Source of the DNA: DATFAS01 sp035254305
GTDB lineage: Bacteria; Bacillota; Bacilli; Aneurinibacillales; RAOX-1
Assembly: GCA_035254305.1 (NCBI GenBank)
Contig: DATFAS010000108.1
Span: forward strand, 1-11,008
Direction of reading: 5' to 3'
DNA: 11,008 nt
Shown: one piece after another, positions 1-5,546 of the stretch
How positions within the stretch are numbered: the first letter of the stretch is position 1
Layout: each line of letters begins with the position of its first letter
Made by a program: the position numbers and the translations under genes
Notes under the pieces: model-generated
Databases searched by the model: none
The model's input: only the letters and a program-made list of their open reading frames with translations
What the model was told of the DNA's origin: nothing

Positions 1-83
1 TTAGAACCAATCTGTACGACGGTAACGCGAATGCTGTCATCAATAATTACGGATTCCCCAACACCTCTGCCTACGATTAGCAA
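1..83 (-). CDS. csrA: CsrA carbon storage/flagellin translation regulator, N-terminal part (runs off left edge)
   Basis: This is the beginning of a CsrA-type RNA-binding protein; 27 codons are visible before the window edge. The translation starts MLIVGRGVGESVIIDD and continues IRVTVVQIG, which follows the CsrA pattern M-L-x-L-x-R-x-x-G-E-x-I-x-I-x-x-x-I-x-V-x-V, including Arg6 and Gly9-Glu10. I chose the TTG at 83-81 because it has a GGAGG site (96-92) eight bases upstream and puts the conserved Met-Leu at the N-terminus. An in-frame GTG at 110-108 would add nine residues and has no ribosome site. In Bacillus, CsrA represses flagellin (hag) translation and is antagonised by FliW. Two sigma-D-like promoters upstream fit co-expression with late flagellar genes. 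The ribosome site region (TTGGAGGATGG) carries GGA motifs that could be an autoregulatory CsrA target; that is inference. Identity rests on 27 residues, but the match is position for position. Confidence 0.83.
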   Translation of the reverse strand, partial: MLIVGRGVGESVIIDDSIRVTVVQIGS

Positions 84-110
84 GTTACCATCCTCCAAGT
101 GTGCTTTCAC

Positions 111-175
111 CTTGGTATTTATTTATATCGGAAGATCAATGAATTAGTTTAGTATGTTTTTGAAAAAATACCAAG
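111..175. repeat. Perfect 10-bp inverted repeat bracketing the proximal csrA promoter
   Basis: CTTGGTATTT (111-120) and its exact complement AAATACCAAG (166-175) flank the proximal sigma-D promoter with 45 bases between them. In a transcript from the distal promoter the arms could pair, ending 15 bases before the csrA ribosome site; a transcript from the proximal promoter would carry only the downstream arm. It may equally be a protein-binding dyad or a chance pairing in AT-rich DNA. Confidence 0.4.
125..151 (-). promoter_or_regulatory. Proximal sigma-D-type promoter of csrA
   Basis: On the minus strand a TAAA (151-148) is followed by exactly 15 bases and then TCCGATAT (132-125). This matches the Bacillus sigma-D consensus TAAA-N15-GCCGATAT at all but the first base of the -10. 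Transcription would start near 118, leaving a leader of about 35 bases before the csrA TTG. The fit of both elements and the spacing to a flagellar regulator makes this the best promoter in the window. Confidence 0.8.
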
Positions 176-215
176 TTAATTTCGATCCCCCTAATAAATG
201 CCTCGGTTACTATTG

Positions 216-242
216 TTATCGGAAGGTGGAGTAATAAGTTTA
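216..242 (-). promoter_or_regulatory. Distal sigma-D-type promoter upstream of csrA
   Basis: On the minus strand TAAA (242-239) is followed by 15 bases and TCCGATAA (223-216), six of eight bases of the sigma-D -10 consensus. It lies about 90 bases upstream of the proximal promoter, points the same way, and would give a leader of about 125 bases. No convincing reading frame lies between the two promoters, so it most likely adds a second start for the csrA transcript. Confidence 0.6.
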
Positions 243-254
243 GCTGTTTTTTTG

Positions 255-276
255 TTATCAAACAACTTTTTGATAA
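255..276. promoter_or_regulatory. 8-bp dyad upstream of the distal csrA promoter, possible operator
   Basis: TTATCAAA (255-262) and TTTGATAA (269-276) form a perfect inverted repeat with a six-base spacer. The dyad ends 13 bases upstream of the -35 of the distal sigma-D-like promoter. Eleven bases of it recur upstream of the sigma-D-like promoter near 3700. The position suits an activator site or an AT-rich UP-type element. It is not a good terminator, because only a short T run follows and no plus-strand gene precedes it. Confidence 0.3.
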
Positions 277-331
277 TTTTCTTTACTAGATTTACAAGAT
301 CATTCTTTAGAATGCCCCACTAAAATTAAAG

Positions 332-373
332 TAATAAAAAAGATCAGCCAGATTTTTGTATCTGACTGATCTT
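332..373 (-). terminator. Intrinsic terminator of the rod operon, after flhP
   Basis: On the minus strand an interrupted 13-pair stem (373-361 with 352-340, one G-U wobble at 365/348) closes an eight-base loop and is followed by TTTTATTAC. It lies 44 bases after the flhP stop and ends the leftward operon before the csrA promoters. Confidence 0.85.
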
Positions 374-380
374 ATAATAC

Positions 381-410
381 GAAGAGACACCCATCCCTAA
401 GTGTCTCTTC
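381..410. other. Perfect 10-bp hairpin between the flhP stop and its terminator
   Basis: GAAGAGACAC (381-390) and GTGTCTCTTC (401-410) form a perfect stem with a ten-base loop. It begins six bases past the flhP stop and sits seven bases before the intrinsic terminator. It lacks a T tract, so it is more likely a transcript-end stabiliser than a second terminator. Confidence 0.65.
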
Positions 411-416
411 TTCCAT

Positions 417-1253
417 CTATTCTTTAATTATATTATTCGCAATCCCCATCATCTGATCTGCATAGGAAACTGCTCTTGAATTCAACTGAAAACCACGCTG
501 GGAAACCATGAGGTCGGCCATCTCCTTCGTCAAATCCACATTAGAGCCTTCTAAATAGCCAGTGGAAATTTGGCTTGTTGATGGTTGTTCATAGGTAGTT
601 GGATTGGTTCCGTTCGGAATAGCATTCGGGTCGATCTGATATTCATTATCTCCCACATTACTTAGTATATGGGGATTATTAATATTCACCACAGCAATCT
701 TAGGCAAAGGTACCCTCTGGCCATTTACCAAGATCTCTGCTCTCTGGCCTTTTACCAAAATCTCCCCATTGGTATTAATACTTATTTTATCTAGATCATT
801 TAATACAACAGGTTGACCATTTTCATTCTGCAAGATACCCCCACTCTGAGTCACCAGGTTGTAGGTTCCTGGAGTAGTCGGATTAGGACTTAAATGAAAA
901 GCTCCATCTCTGGTGTAACGGATTCCCTCGTTCGTCTGCAATTTAAAGAAGCCATTCCCTTGAATCATGAGGTCAAAGGGATTCCCAGTTTGGATCGCTT
1001 GACCTTGATCCATCTCCAATTGGGTTAAGCCTAAACGGGAGCCAAATCCTTCGCGAATACCACTAGGTGTCAATCGACCTTGTTCCTGCCCCTGACTAAC
1101 CTGATTAATCTGCGAGGCAAGGATTTCGGTAAAGGTAGCTTCTCTTCTTTTAAATCCATTTGTGTTTACATTAGCTACATTGTTTGAAATGGTGTCTACC
1201 TTCTTCTGAAAGGATTGTAAGGCTCCTGATGAGATGAATAGAGAAGTGTCCAT
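417..1253 (-). CDS. flhP: Flagellar distal rod protein, FlhP/FlgG family
   Basis: This 278-residue protein is an axial rod component, exported by the flagellar type III system and placed next to the hook. The N-terminus holds the rod-protein signature (NNVANVNTNGFK, residues 24-35), the middle holds a segment of the LDxAIxGxGFF type (DLMIQGNGFF, about 94-103), and the C-terminus ends in the standard coiled coil (SNVDLTKEMADLMVSQRGFQ, about 238-257). The order next to flhO, and closer similarity to Bacillus FlhP than to generic FlgG, support this name. In B. subtilis FlhO and FlhP are the outer rod subunits. It starts at ATG 1253 with a GAGGGAG site, 26 bases after flhO. An imperfect nine-residue tandem repeat (EILVKGQRA then EILVNGQRV) sits near residues 165-182. 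It could equally be labelled flgG. Confidence 0.88.
   Translation of the reverse strand: MDTSLFISSGALQSFQKKVDTISNNVANVNTNGFKRREATFTEILASQINQVSQGQEQGRLTPSGIREGFGSRLGLTQLEMDQGQAIQTGNPFDLMIQGNGFFKLQTNEGIRYTRDGAFHLSPNPTTPGTYNLVTQSGGILQNENGQPVVLNDLDKISINTNGEILVKGQRAEILVNGQRVPLPKIAVVNINNPHILSNVGDNEYQIDPNAIPNGTNPTTYEQPSTSQISTGYLEGSNVDLTKEMADLMVSQRGFQLNSRAVSYADQMMGIANNIIKE
715..768. repeat. 27-bp imperfect tandem duplication inside flhP
   Basis: Bases 715-741 and 742-768 are direct copies identical at 22 of 27 positions, both beginning CTCTGGCC. In the flhP frame they encode EILVKGQRA/EILVNGQRV, so the duplication keeps the frame and probably lengthens a surface loop of the rod protein. The five differences indicate that it is not very recent. 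Confidence 0.7.
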
Positions 1254-1279
1254 CCTTAAAGCTCCCTCTTAATAGATTT

Positions 1280-2128
1280 TTAGCCGTTGATTTTACCTAC
1301 AGAATACAATTGCTCTAAAGATCGATCATAGACCCCAATCACCTTCTGATTGGCTTCATAGGCCCGAACCACCATCATCATATCGGTCATCGTTTGGCCC
1401 GGATCTACATTTGATTGTTCAATATAACCTTGCTGGAGGGATATTCCTGGATTAGCACCTTGAGCCAAAGGAATAGGTGTATCCGATTGATACACGTTCG
1501 CCCCTACCCGCTTGAGTTGGAAAGGATTATTGGCTAGTGCGATACCGATTTGCCCTGCCGTTCTATCCTTAATTTTGATTTCACCCGTTGGGCTGATATG
1601 GAGATCTTCCTTCGTTATATCGTTTAATTGAATAGGCTGTTGATCCGCACCAAGCACGAGATAGCCTTCGGAGGTAACCAAGTGACCATTCGCATCTACA
1701 TCCCACTTTCCATTCCGTGTATAACCAATCTTGCCATCAGGCAACTGGACCGCAAAGAAGGCTGCAGGCTTAACTTGTCTTCCATTCACATCCTGGGGTG
1801 CTAAATCCTGATCGGCAATTGCTACATCTAAGGGCTGTTGTGTCTGGACAATGTTTCCTTGGCTGAAGTTCGGAATCCGTTCTTGGGCATAGACCCCATT
1901 CGCCAGTTCCCCTATTGGAGTTTGAACAGGAAGGCGTGGAATACCTGCCGGAACATTCCCTCCGAAGTCATTAATTCTTTCAATCAACATCTTAGGGAAA
2001 GCTTGCAGGACGGTATCATCCTTCTTAAAGCCCGGTGTTTGGATATTCGCAAGATTATGAGATAACGTCTCTTGCCTGCGTTCTAGTGAGATCATCCCAG
2101 AAGCTGCAGAATATAAACCTCTAATCAT
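1280..2128 (-). CDS. flhO: Flagellar rod protein, FlhO/FlgF family
   Basis: This 282-residue axial protein is the probable partner of FlhP in the rod. It begins MIRGLYSAASGM, carries the rod motif (SHNLANIQTPGFKK, about residues 23-36), and continues with AFPKMLIERI and GNIVQTQQPLDVAIAD, segments that recall Bacillus FlhO. The usual C-terminal helix is present (GYIEQSNVDPGQTMTDMMMV, then RAYEANQKV). The start at ATG 2128 has GAAGGGAG about nine bases upstream. It lies 25 bases downstream of the swrB-like gene and is followed directly by flhP. FlhO is thought to assemble before FlhP, linking the proximal rod (FliE, FlgB, FlgC) to the distal rod and hook. Annotation as flgF or flgG would be equivalent in broad terms. 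Confidence 0.87.
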   Translation of the reverse strand: MIRGLYSAASGMISLERRQETLSHNLANIQTPGFKKDDTVLQAFPKMLIERINDFGGNVPAGIPRLPVQTPIGELANGVYAQERIPNFSQGNIVQTQQPLDVAIADQDLAPQDVNGRQVKPAAFFAVQLPDGKIGYTRNGKWDVDANGHLVTSEGYLVLGADQQPIQLNDITKEDLHISPTGEIKIKDRTAGQIGIALANNPFQLKRVGANVYQSDTPIPLAQGANPGISLQQGYIEQSNVDPGQTMTDMMMVVRAYEANQKVIGVYDRSLEQLYSVGKING

Positions 2129-2153
2129 ATGTAGGACTCCCTTCTCTCAATAT

Positions 2154-2576
2154 TTATTCCTTCTTGTTGGCTAGCTCAAGGATGAAAGCAATCTCTCCGT
2201 ATCCTCTTCCCAGCTGTTTGGCAATTTGCTCTGTTGAAAGCCCTTGCTCTTTTAATTCGAAAATTTCTTTATATCGATCATTCAAGAATAAGTGTTCAGA
2301 TGTCTCACTTTCAATGGATTCTTTTGGAGGAACAGTGGGTTCCACAGGGATGCTTTGCATTTGTTGGATGACTCTTGCTAACTTTTCATCCATTTCCCCT
2401 ACTTGTTTCTTCAATGAGACCATTTCCATCATCAATCTTTTATTTTGTTCATGTAATCGATTTTCGATCTCTTTAAGCTGGTGAATCACTTGACGAGTGG
2501 AACGATCACGATTCATCAAATACACAATTCCAATTAAACTTAGGATGATAAGTGAGTAACTTAGTATAGCTTGCAC
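2154..2576 (-). CDS. SwrB/YlxL-like single-pass membrane protein with C-terminal helix-turn-helix-like domain
   Basis: The protein (140 residues from the chosen start) has three parts: an N-terminal membrane segment (about 2-20), a charged coiled coil (about 28-72), and a C-terminal helix-turn-helix-like module (about 101-137, FELKEQGLSTEQIAKQLGRG). This layout is that of SwrB/YlxL-type proteins (DUF6115), which in B. subtilis promote assembly and activation of the flagellar export apparatus. I chose the GTG at 2576 because GAGAGGGG sits seven bases upstream and translation then begins directly at the membrane segment; an ATG at 2597 adds seven residues but has no ribosome site. In B. subtilis swrB follows sigD at the end of the fla/che operon, so the position here beside flhO is different. 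The family call rests on architecture and a remembered C-terminal motif, so it is moderately sure. Confidence 0.65.
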   Translation of the reverse strand: MQAILSYSLIILSLIGIVYLMNRDRSTRQVIHQLKEIENRLHEQNKRLMMEMVSLKKQVGEMDEKLARVIQQMQSIPVEPTVPPKESIESETSEHLFLNDRYKEIFELKEQGLSTEQIAKQLGRGYGEIAFILELANKKE

Positions 2577-2604
2577 GTAATAACCCCTCTCACCCATCTT
2601 TGGG

Positions 2605-3036
2605 CTACTGAATTAACTTCTCCGTTGTATAGACATGCTTAATATAAGATCCACCTAATTCATCGTTTAGTTTCTTCAATAGATTATTTTCTAATGCTTC
2701 AATCCCAGCCGCACCGGTTAAGTCTTCCTTCTTTAATCCATTCATATATTGAATGATAATGCTATTTATTTTAAAAGAAATTTTCTTTAATTCCTCTGCA
2801 TTCTTAGCCGTTGAACTAACCAATTCAAATTTGGCTTTAATAATCCCACCATCTTTCAAATTCGTCGTGATCGGATCAATAACAATCGTTTGTTTAATTA
2901 AATCATCGATAGGAGGCTCATTCATATTCGCTTGCGCTTCGTTAGGTGCGGTTAGCTTCTGCCAAGTGAAGAAGCCACCCAAAACAACCGTTGAAATAAC
3001 TCCAATGGCAATAATCGATTTCACGTACAATTTCAT
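2605..3036 (-). CDS. FliL-like flagellar membrane protein, second copy
   Basis: This 143-residue protein has the FliL plan: a short basic N-terminus, one membrane segment (about 6-24), a linker, and an extracellular domain. The segment after the linker (IDPITTNLKDGGIIKAKFEL) parallels that of the other FliL in this window (VDTEPLTTNLKTDGFIQLRF), and both proteins end in a similar strand closing K-L/I-I-Q. FliL proteins surround MotA/MotB stators at the basal body. The start at ATG 3036 has AAGGAG 11 bases upstream, slightly long but with no better option. It lies between the yaaR-like and swrB-like genes, about 830 bases from motA on the other strand. Divergence from the fliM-linked FliL is large, so this is an old paralogue or separate acquisition, not a fresh duplication. 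Confidence 0.72.
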   Translation of the reverse strand: MKLYVKSIIAIGVISTVVLGGFFTWQKLTAPNEAQANMNEPPIDDLIKQTIVIDPITTNLKDGGIIKAKFELVSSTAKNAEELKKISFKINSIIIQYMNGLKKEDLTGAAGIEALENNLLKKLNDELGGSYIKHVYTTEKLIQ

Positions 3037-3072
3037 CTAACCATCAGCTCCTTAACAATCATCCGTCACAGA

Positions 3073-3516
3073 TTATGTATATAGGTTAATTAACATACCT
3101 TTAATTTCACCGATTCGATCCAATATAGACAACCCTTGACTCTGTTCATTTATCACATGGTTCGTTAAATCCAGGAGCTTCTGATCAATGATTTTGATTG
3201 TCTTTAATGTCTTATTACCTCCGTACAAATCCCAACTTTCCCCTTGTTCTAACCCGATTCCATTCTTCGAAACCTCGTCCATAAATTGCTTGACAGCTTG
3301 CTTATATTTACGAAGCTCATGAAAAGTCCGGCGATCATTTAATCGTTGGCCCTGCTGATCGATTTCTTGGAGAATCTGCTGGAGACGTTCCTGTGTCAAA
3401 TCCTTAGAATAGCTGCCGAGCATCTTCTGAAAAGAAAGGCTGGTGGTGTTCGAACGATCTGTCGGAACAGGTCGGGAATCTCCACGATTCATAAGAATGG
3501 ACTCTTGAATCTTCAA
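3073..3516 (-). CDS. YaaR-like protein (DUF327 family), first gene of the rod operon
   Basis: This 147-residue soluble protein has no membrane segment. Its C-terminal half carries the features I associate with the YaaR/DUF327 family: a RTFHELRKYKQAVKQF segment (about 63-78), an ESWDLYGGNKTLK segment (about 93-105), and the closing ILDRIGEIKGMLINLYT pattern ending exactly at the last residue. The family function is not established. In Bacillus yaaR lies near tmk and holB, away from the flagellar genes, so being first gene in a rod/FliL/SwrB operon is notable. The start is TTG 3516: GGTGAG lies seven bases upstream and translation then begins MKI, as YaaR proteins do; the ATG at 3492 would remove this. 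It is preceded by a candidate sigma-A and a candidate sigma-D-like promoter. Confidence 0.7.
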   Translation of the reverse strand: MKIQESILMNRGDSRPVPTDRSNTTSLSFQKMLGSYSKDLTQERLQQILQEIDQQGQRLNDRRTFHELRKYKQAVKQFMDEVSKNGIGLEQGESWDLYGGNKTLKTIKIIDQKLLDLTNHVINEQSQGLSILDRIGEIKGMLINLYT

Positions 3517-3589
3517 AACTTAGCTCACCGCCCTCCACAAATATAGTAGCTCTCCAAATCCATCAAAAAGTATCAAAATATATAGGAAG

Positions 3590-3618
3590 ATTATACTCTA
3601 TCTGATCTTAAATTTCAT
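3590..3618 (-). promoter_or_regulatory. Candidate sigma-A promoter for the yaaR-like/fliL2/swrB/flhO/flhP operon
   Basis: On the minus strand ATGAAA (3618-3613; four of six consensus bases) is separated by 17 bases from a perfect TATAAT (3595-3590). Transcription would start near 3583, about 65 bases before the TTG start of the yaaR-like gene. Confidence 0.5.
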
Positions 3619-3689
3619 CAGAAGATAAATTTACCAGAATGTGAAAAACAAGAAGAGATACGGAGATAACACCCCTGCCCTATTTTTTA

Positions 3690-3716
3690 TTGTCGGAATT
3701 CCTACTAAATCATTTA
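3690..3716 (-). promoter_or_regulatory. Candidate sigma-D-like promoter for the rod operon
   Basis: On the minus strand TAAA (3716-3713) is followed by 15 bases and TCCGACAA (3697-3690), which shares TCCGA with the two csrA promoters but departs from the sigma-D -10 at two of the last three positions. It lies about 100 bases upstream of the sigma-A candidate and would feed the same operon. It is weaker than the csrA promoters. Confidence 0.45.
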
Positions 3717-3742
3717 TGGGTATTTTTATCAAACAAAAAATA

Positions 3743-3771
3743 TTGTTCAATTACTAATTATCCAATACAAT
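3743..3771 (+). promoter_or_regulatory. Candidate sigma-A promoter for motAB
   Basis: TTGTTC (3743-3748) and TACAAT (3766-3771, five of six) are 17 bases apart, giving a leader of about 85 bases before motA. The -35 is weak. No good sigma-D promoter is visible for motAB, although B. subtilis motAB is sigma-D dependent. Confidence 0.35.
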
Positions 3772-3861
3772 GTTAACATAGAGTTTCATAGATAATTGAA
3801 AAAATGATGGAACTGGATGAACGGTATATAACCCGTTTTCTATTGAAAAGGAGGATCCACT

Positions 3862-4659
3862 GTGAAAGAGCCTTCAACGATTATAGGGATCGTTTTAGCT
3901 TTACTTTCTATAGGAGTCGGAATGATTTTAAAAGGAGCTAGCTTGGCCGCTTTAGTCAACCCTGCTGCCTACCTAATTATCTTTGGTGGTACCACGGCAA
4001 GTATCTTTGTAGCCTTTCCTATGGAAGATGTCAAAAAGGTTCCCAAACTACTCAAAATTGCCCTCGGTGGAGGGAAGCCCCTACCTAAGAAACTAGAAAT
4101 CATTGAAAAATTCATTGGCTGGGCCACTATTGCAAGAAAAGAAGGCCTTCTCGGTCTAGAGAATGAACTCGCTTCCGTTGAAGATGCATTCCTAAAGTCT
4201 GGATTAGAGTTAATCGTCGACTCCACAGACTCTGAATTTGCACAAGATGTCCTCTTAGAGAAGCTCGCCGCTATGCAGGAACGCCATCGCAAGGGCGCAC
4301 TGATCTTCTCACAAGCTGGAGCCTATGCCCCTACACTCGGTGTACTTGGAGCCGTGGTTGGACTGATTGCCGCATTAGGAAACCTTAGTGATACAGAGAA
4401 ATTAGGACACTCCATTGCCGCAGCGTTTGTCGCTACATTACTTGGGATCTTCACTGGTTATGTGCTGTGGCACCCTATCAGTAATAAATTGAAGTTAATC
4501 TCAAAACAAGAACTTGGAATTCGTCAGATTATGGTGGAGGGACTCCTCTCACTTCAGGAGGGGATTAATAGTAGGCAGCTAGAGCATAAGCTGAATGTCT
4601 ATCTGACTCCAGAAGAACTAGAGAAGAAAGCTTCCGAACCAGATAAGAAAGCTTCCTAA
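3862..4659 (+). CDS. motA: Flagellar stator protein MotA
   Basis: MotA (265 residues, the usual length for the Bacillus type) forms the ring around MotB and couples ion flow to torque on the FliG rotor. Four membrane segments are visible at about 5-25, 33-52, 150-171 and 183-203, with the large cytoplasmic loop between the second and third. The loop holds ARKEGLLGLE (91-100), where Arg92 and Glu100 match the rotor-contact pair Arg90/Glu98 of E. coli. Pro157 and Pro205 match the conserved prolines at the third and fourth segments. The start is GTG 3862 with a perfect AAGGAGG seven bases upstream. The tail after residue 240 is charged and Lys/Glu rich. It is followed after 12 bases by motB. Confidence 0.96.
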   Translation: MKEPSTIIGIVLALLSIGVGMILKGASLAALVNPAAYLIIFGGTTASIFVAFPMEDVKKVPKLLKIALGGGKPLPKKLEIIEKFIGWATIARKEGLLGLENELASVEDAFLKSGLELIVDSTDSEFAQDVLLEKLAAMQERHRKGALIFSQAGAYAPTLGVLGAVVGLIAALGNLSDTEKLGHSIAAAFVATLLGIFTGYVLWHPISNKLKLISKQELGIRQIMVEGLLSLQEGINSRQLEHKLNVYLTPEELEKKASEPDKKAS

Positions 4660-4671
4660 TTGAGGTGAACA

Positions 4672-5439
4672 ATGGCCAAAAAAAAGAAACACCATGAGGA
4701 ACATGAAGAACATATGGATGAAACCTGGTTGATTCCTTACGCCGACTTACTCACTCTCCTTCTTGCCTTATTTATCGTTTTGTTTTCGATGAGCAAAATC
4801 AACGAAGGAAAAAGTGCTGCTATGTTCCAATCTCTATTTAATGCTTTTAATACGATTTCTGTCTTCAATACGGATACAGGAGGGCAGAAAAACACCAATA
4901 CCAGTTATCCGGCTAATGCACCAGATAGCCAGCCGGTAGCTGCTGCTCAGAAGAACCAAAAAGAAGATGAACAACTCAATGCAGCTGAAGAAAAGAAATT
5001 ACAAGATCTGATGAAGAAGCTACAGACCTATATAGATAATAGTAAGCTGAATGCTGTGATTAGCCTTACAGATCTTAGAGAAGGTATCCAAATTACCCTT
5101 AAGGATGTTATCGTATTCGACTCGGGTAGTGATCGTCTGAAACAGACCTTCATTCCTACTCTTCAAGATATTGTCGGTATGATTAATACCGTAGATAATC
5201 CAATTGTTATTGAAGGACATACCGATAATCAACCGATCCATAACTCTCAATTTGCTTCTAACTGGGAGCTATCAGGTGCAAGAGCAATGTCCGTACTCCA
5301 TTATATTCAGAACCAAGGTGTTGACCCCACACGGTTACGCTTCGAGGGGTATGGCGAGTTCAAGCCTCTTTTCCCAAATGATTCGGCTGAACATAGAGAA
5401 TCCAATCGACGAGTGAATATTATCATTCTGCGGAAATAA
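4672..5439 (+). CDS. motB: Flagellar stator protein MotB
   Basis: MotB (255 residues) anchors the stator to peptidoglycan and carries the ion-binding Asp. After a Lys/His/Glu-rich cytoplasmic start, the single membrane segment (about 19-40) contains IPYADLLTLL with Asp25 as the ion-binding residue. A plug and linker follow (about 45-125), then an OmpA/MotB-type peptidoglycan-binding domain (about 145-255) with IEGHTDNQPI, SNWELSGARA and the closing NRRVNIIIL. Val36 in the membrane segment (ALFIVL) is the residue type linked with proton coupling in Bacillus MotB, against Leu in sodium-driven MotS; coupling is therefore probably proton-driven, but this is inference. The start at ATG 4672 has TTGAGGTG close upstream. 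A strong terminator begins four bases after the stop. Confidence 0.96.
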   Translation: MAKKKKHHEEHEEHMDETWLIPYADLLTLLLALFIVLFSMSKINEGKSAAMFQSLFNAFNTISVFNTDTGGQKNTNTSYPANAPDSQPVAAAQKNQKEDEQLNAAEEKKLQDLMKKLQTYIDNSKLNAVISLTDLREGIQITLKDVIVFDSGSDRLKQTFIPTLQDIVGMINTVDNPIVIEGHTDNQPIHNSQFASNWELSGARAMSVLHYIQNQGVDPTRLRFEGYGEFKPLFPNDSAEHRESNRRVNIIILRK

Positions 5440-5442
5440 GTC

Positions 5443-5500
5443 AAAAAGCCGTAAGACAGGAATCGGGGCTTAACCCCGATCACCTGCCTTACGGCTTTTT
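5443..5500. terminator. Long bidirectional intrinsic terminator between motB and the cheY/yvyF operon
   Basis: The outer stem pairs 5443-5455 with 5488-5500 (13 bp, AAAAAGCCGTAAG with its complement). After a mismatch, 5457-5460 pairs with 5483-5486, and a GC-rich tip pairs 5462-5468 (ATCGGGG) with 5474-5480 around a five-base loop. The A and T runs at the stem base give a U tract on either strand, so it can end both convergent operons. Confidence 0.93.
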
Positions 5501-5510
5501 CTTCAAATAA

Positions 5511-5538
5511 TAAAACCCCTATGATTCTAGGGGATTTA
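5511..5538 (-). terminator. Intrinsic terminator just after the yvyF-like gene
   Basis: On the minus strand CCCCTA (5533-5528) pairs with TAGGGG (5521-5516) around a six-base loop, with further A-T pairs outside one mismatch, and is followed by TTTTATTATTTG. It lies eight bases beyond the yvyF-like stop, so the leftward operon meets two terminators in series. Confidence 0.8.
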
Positions 5539-5546
5539 AGCTACTA

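Larger units (their letters stand above)
3517..3861. other. Divergent intergenic control region between yaaR-like and motA
   Basis: This AT-rich stretch separates two operons that start back to back. I find no credible reading frame or RNA gene in it. It holds two candidate promoters for the leftward operon, one candidate promoter for motA, a 6-bp inverted repeat (TCTGAT at 3601-3606, ATCAGA at 3617-3622) over the -35 of the leftward sigma-A candidate, and a small hairpin (AACGG/CCGTT, 3820-3836) before the motA ribosome site. Confidence 0.7.

Noticed and set aside
84..110. GTG at 110-108 as the csrA start
   Set aside because: It has no ribosome site and would add nine residues before the conserved CsrA N-terminus.
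255..280. Plus-strand intrinsic terminator (8-bp stem then TTTT)
   Set aside because: No plus-strand gene lies upstream and the stem is AT-rich; it fits better as a dyad upstream of the csrA promoter.
2753..3040. Plus-strand 95-codon frame opposite the fliL-like gene
   Set aside because: It is a shadow of the FliL-like frame, with no ribosome site and no recognisable family.
3801..3827. Sigma-D-like promoter for motAB (AAAA-N15-AACGGTAT)
   Set aside because: The -35 lacks the T and the -10 lacks the CCGA core, so it is too weak to call, although the spacing and position are suitable.
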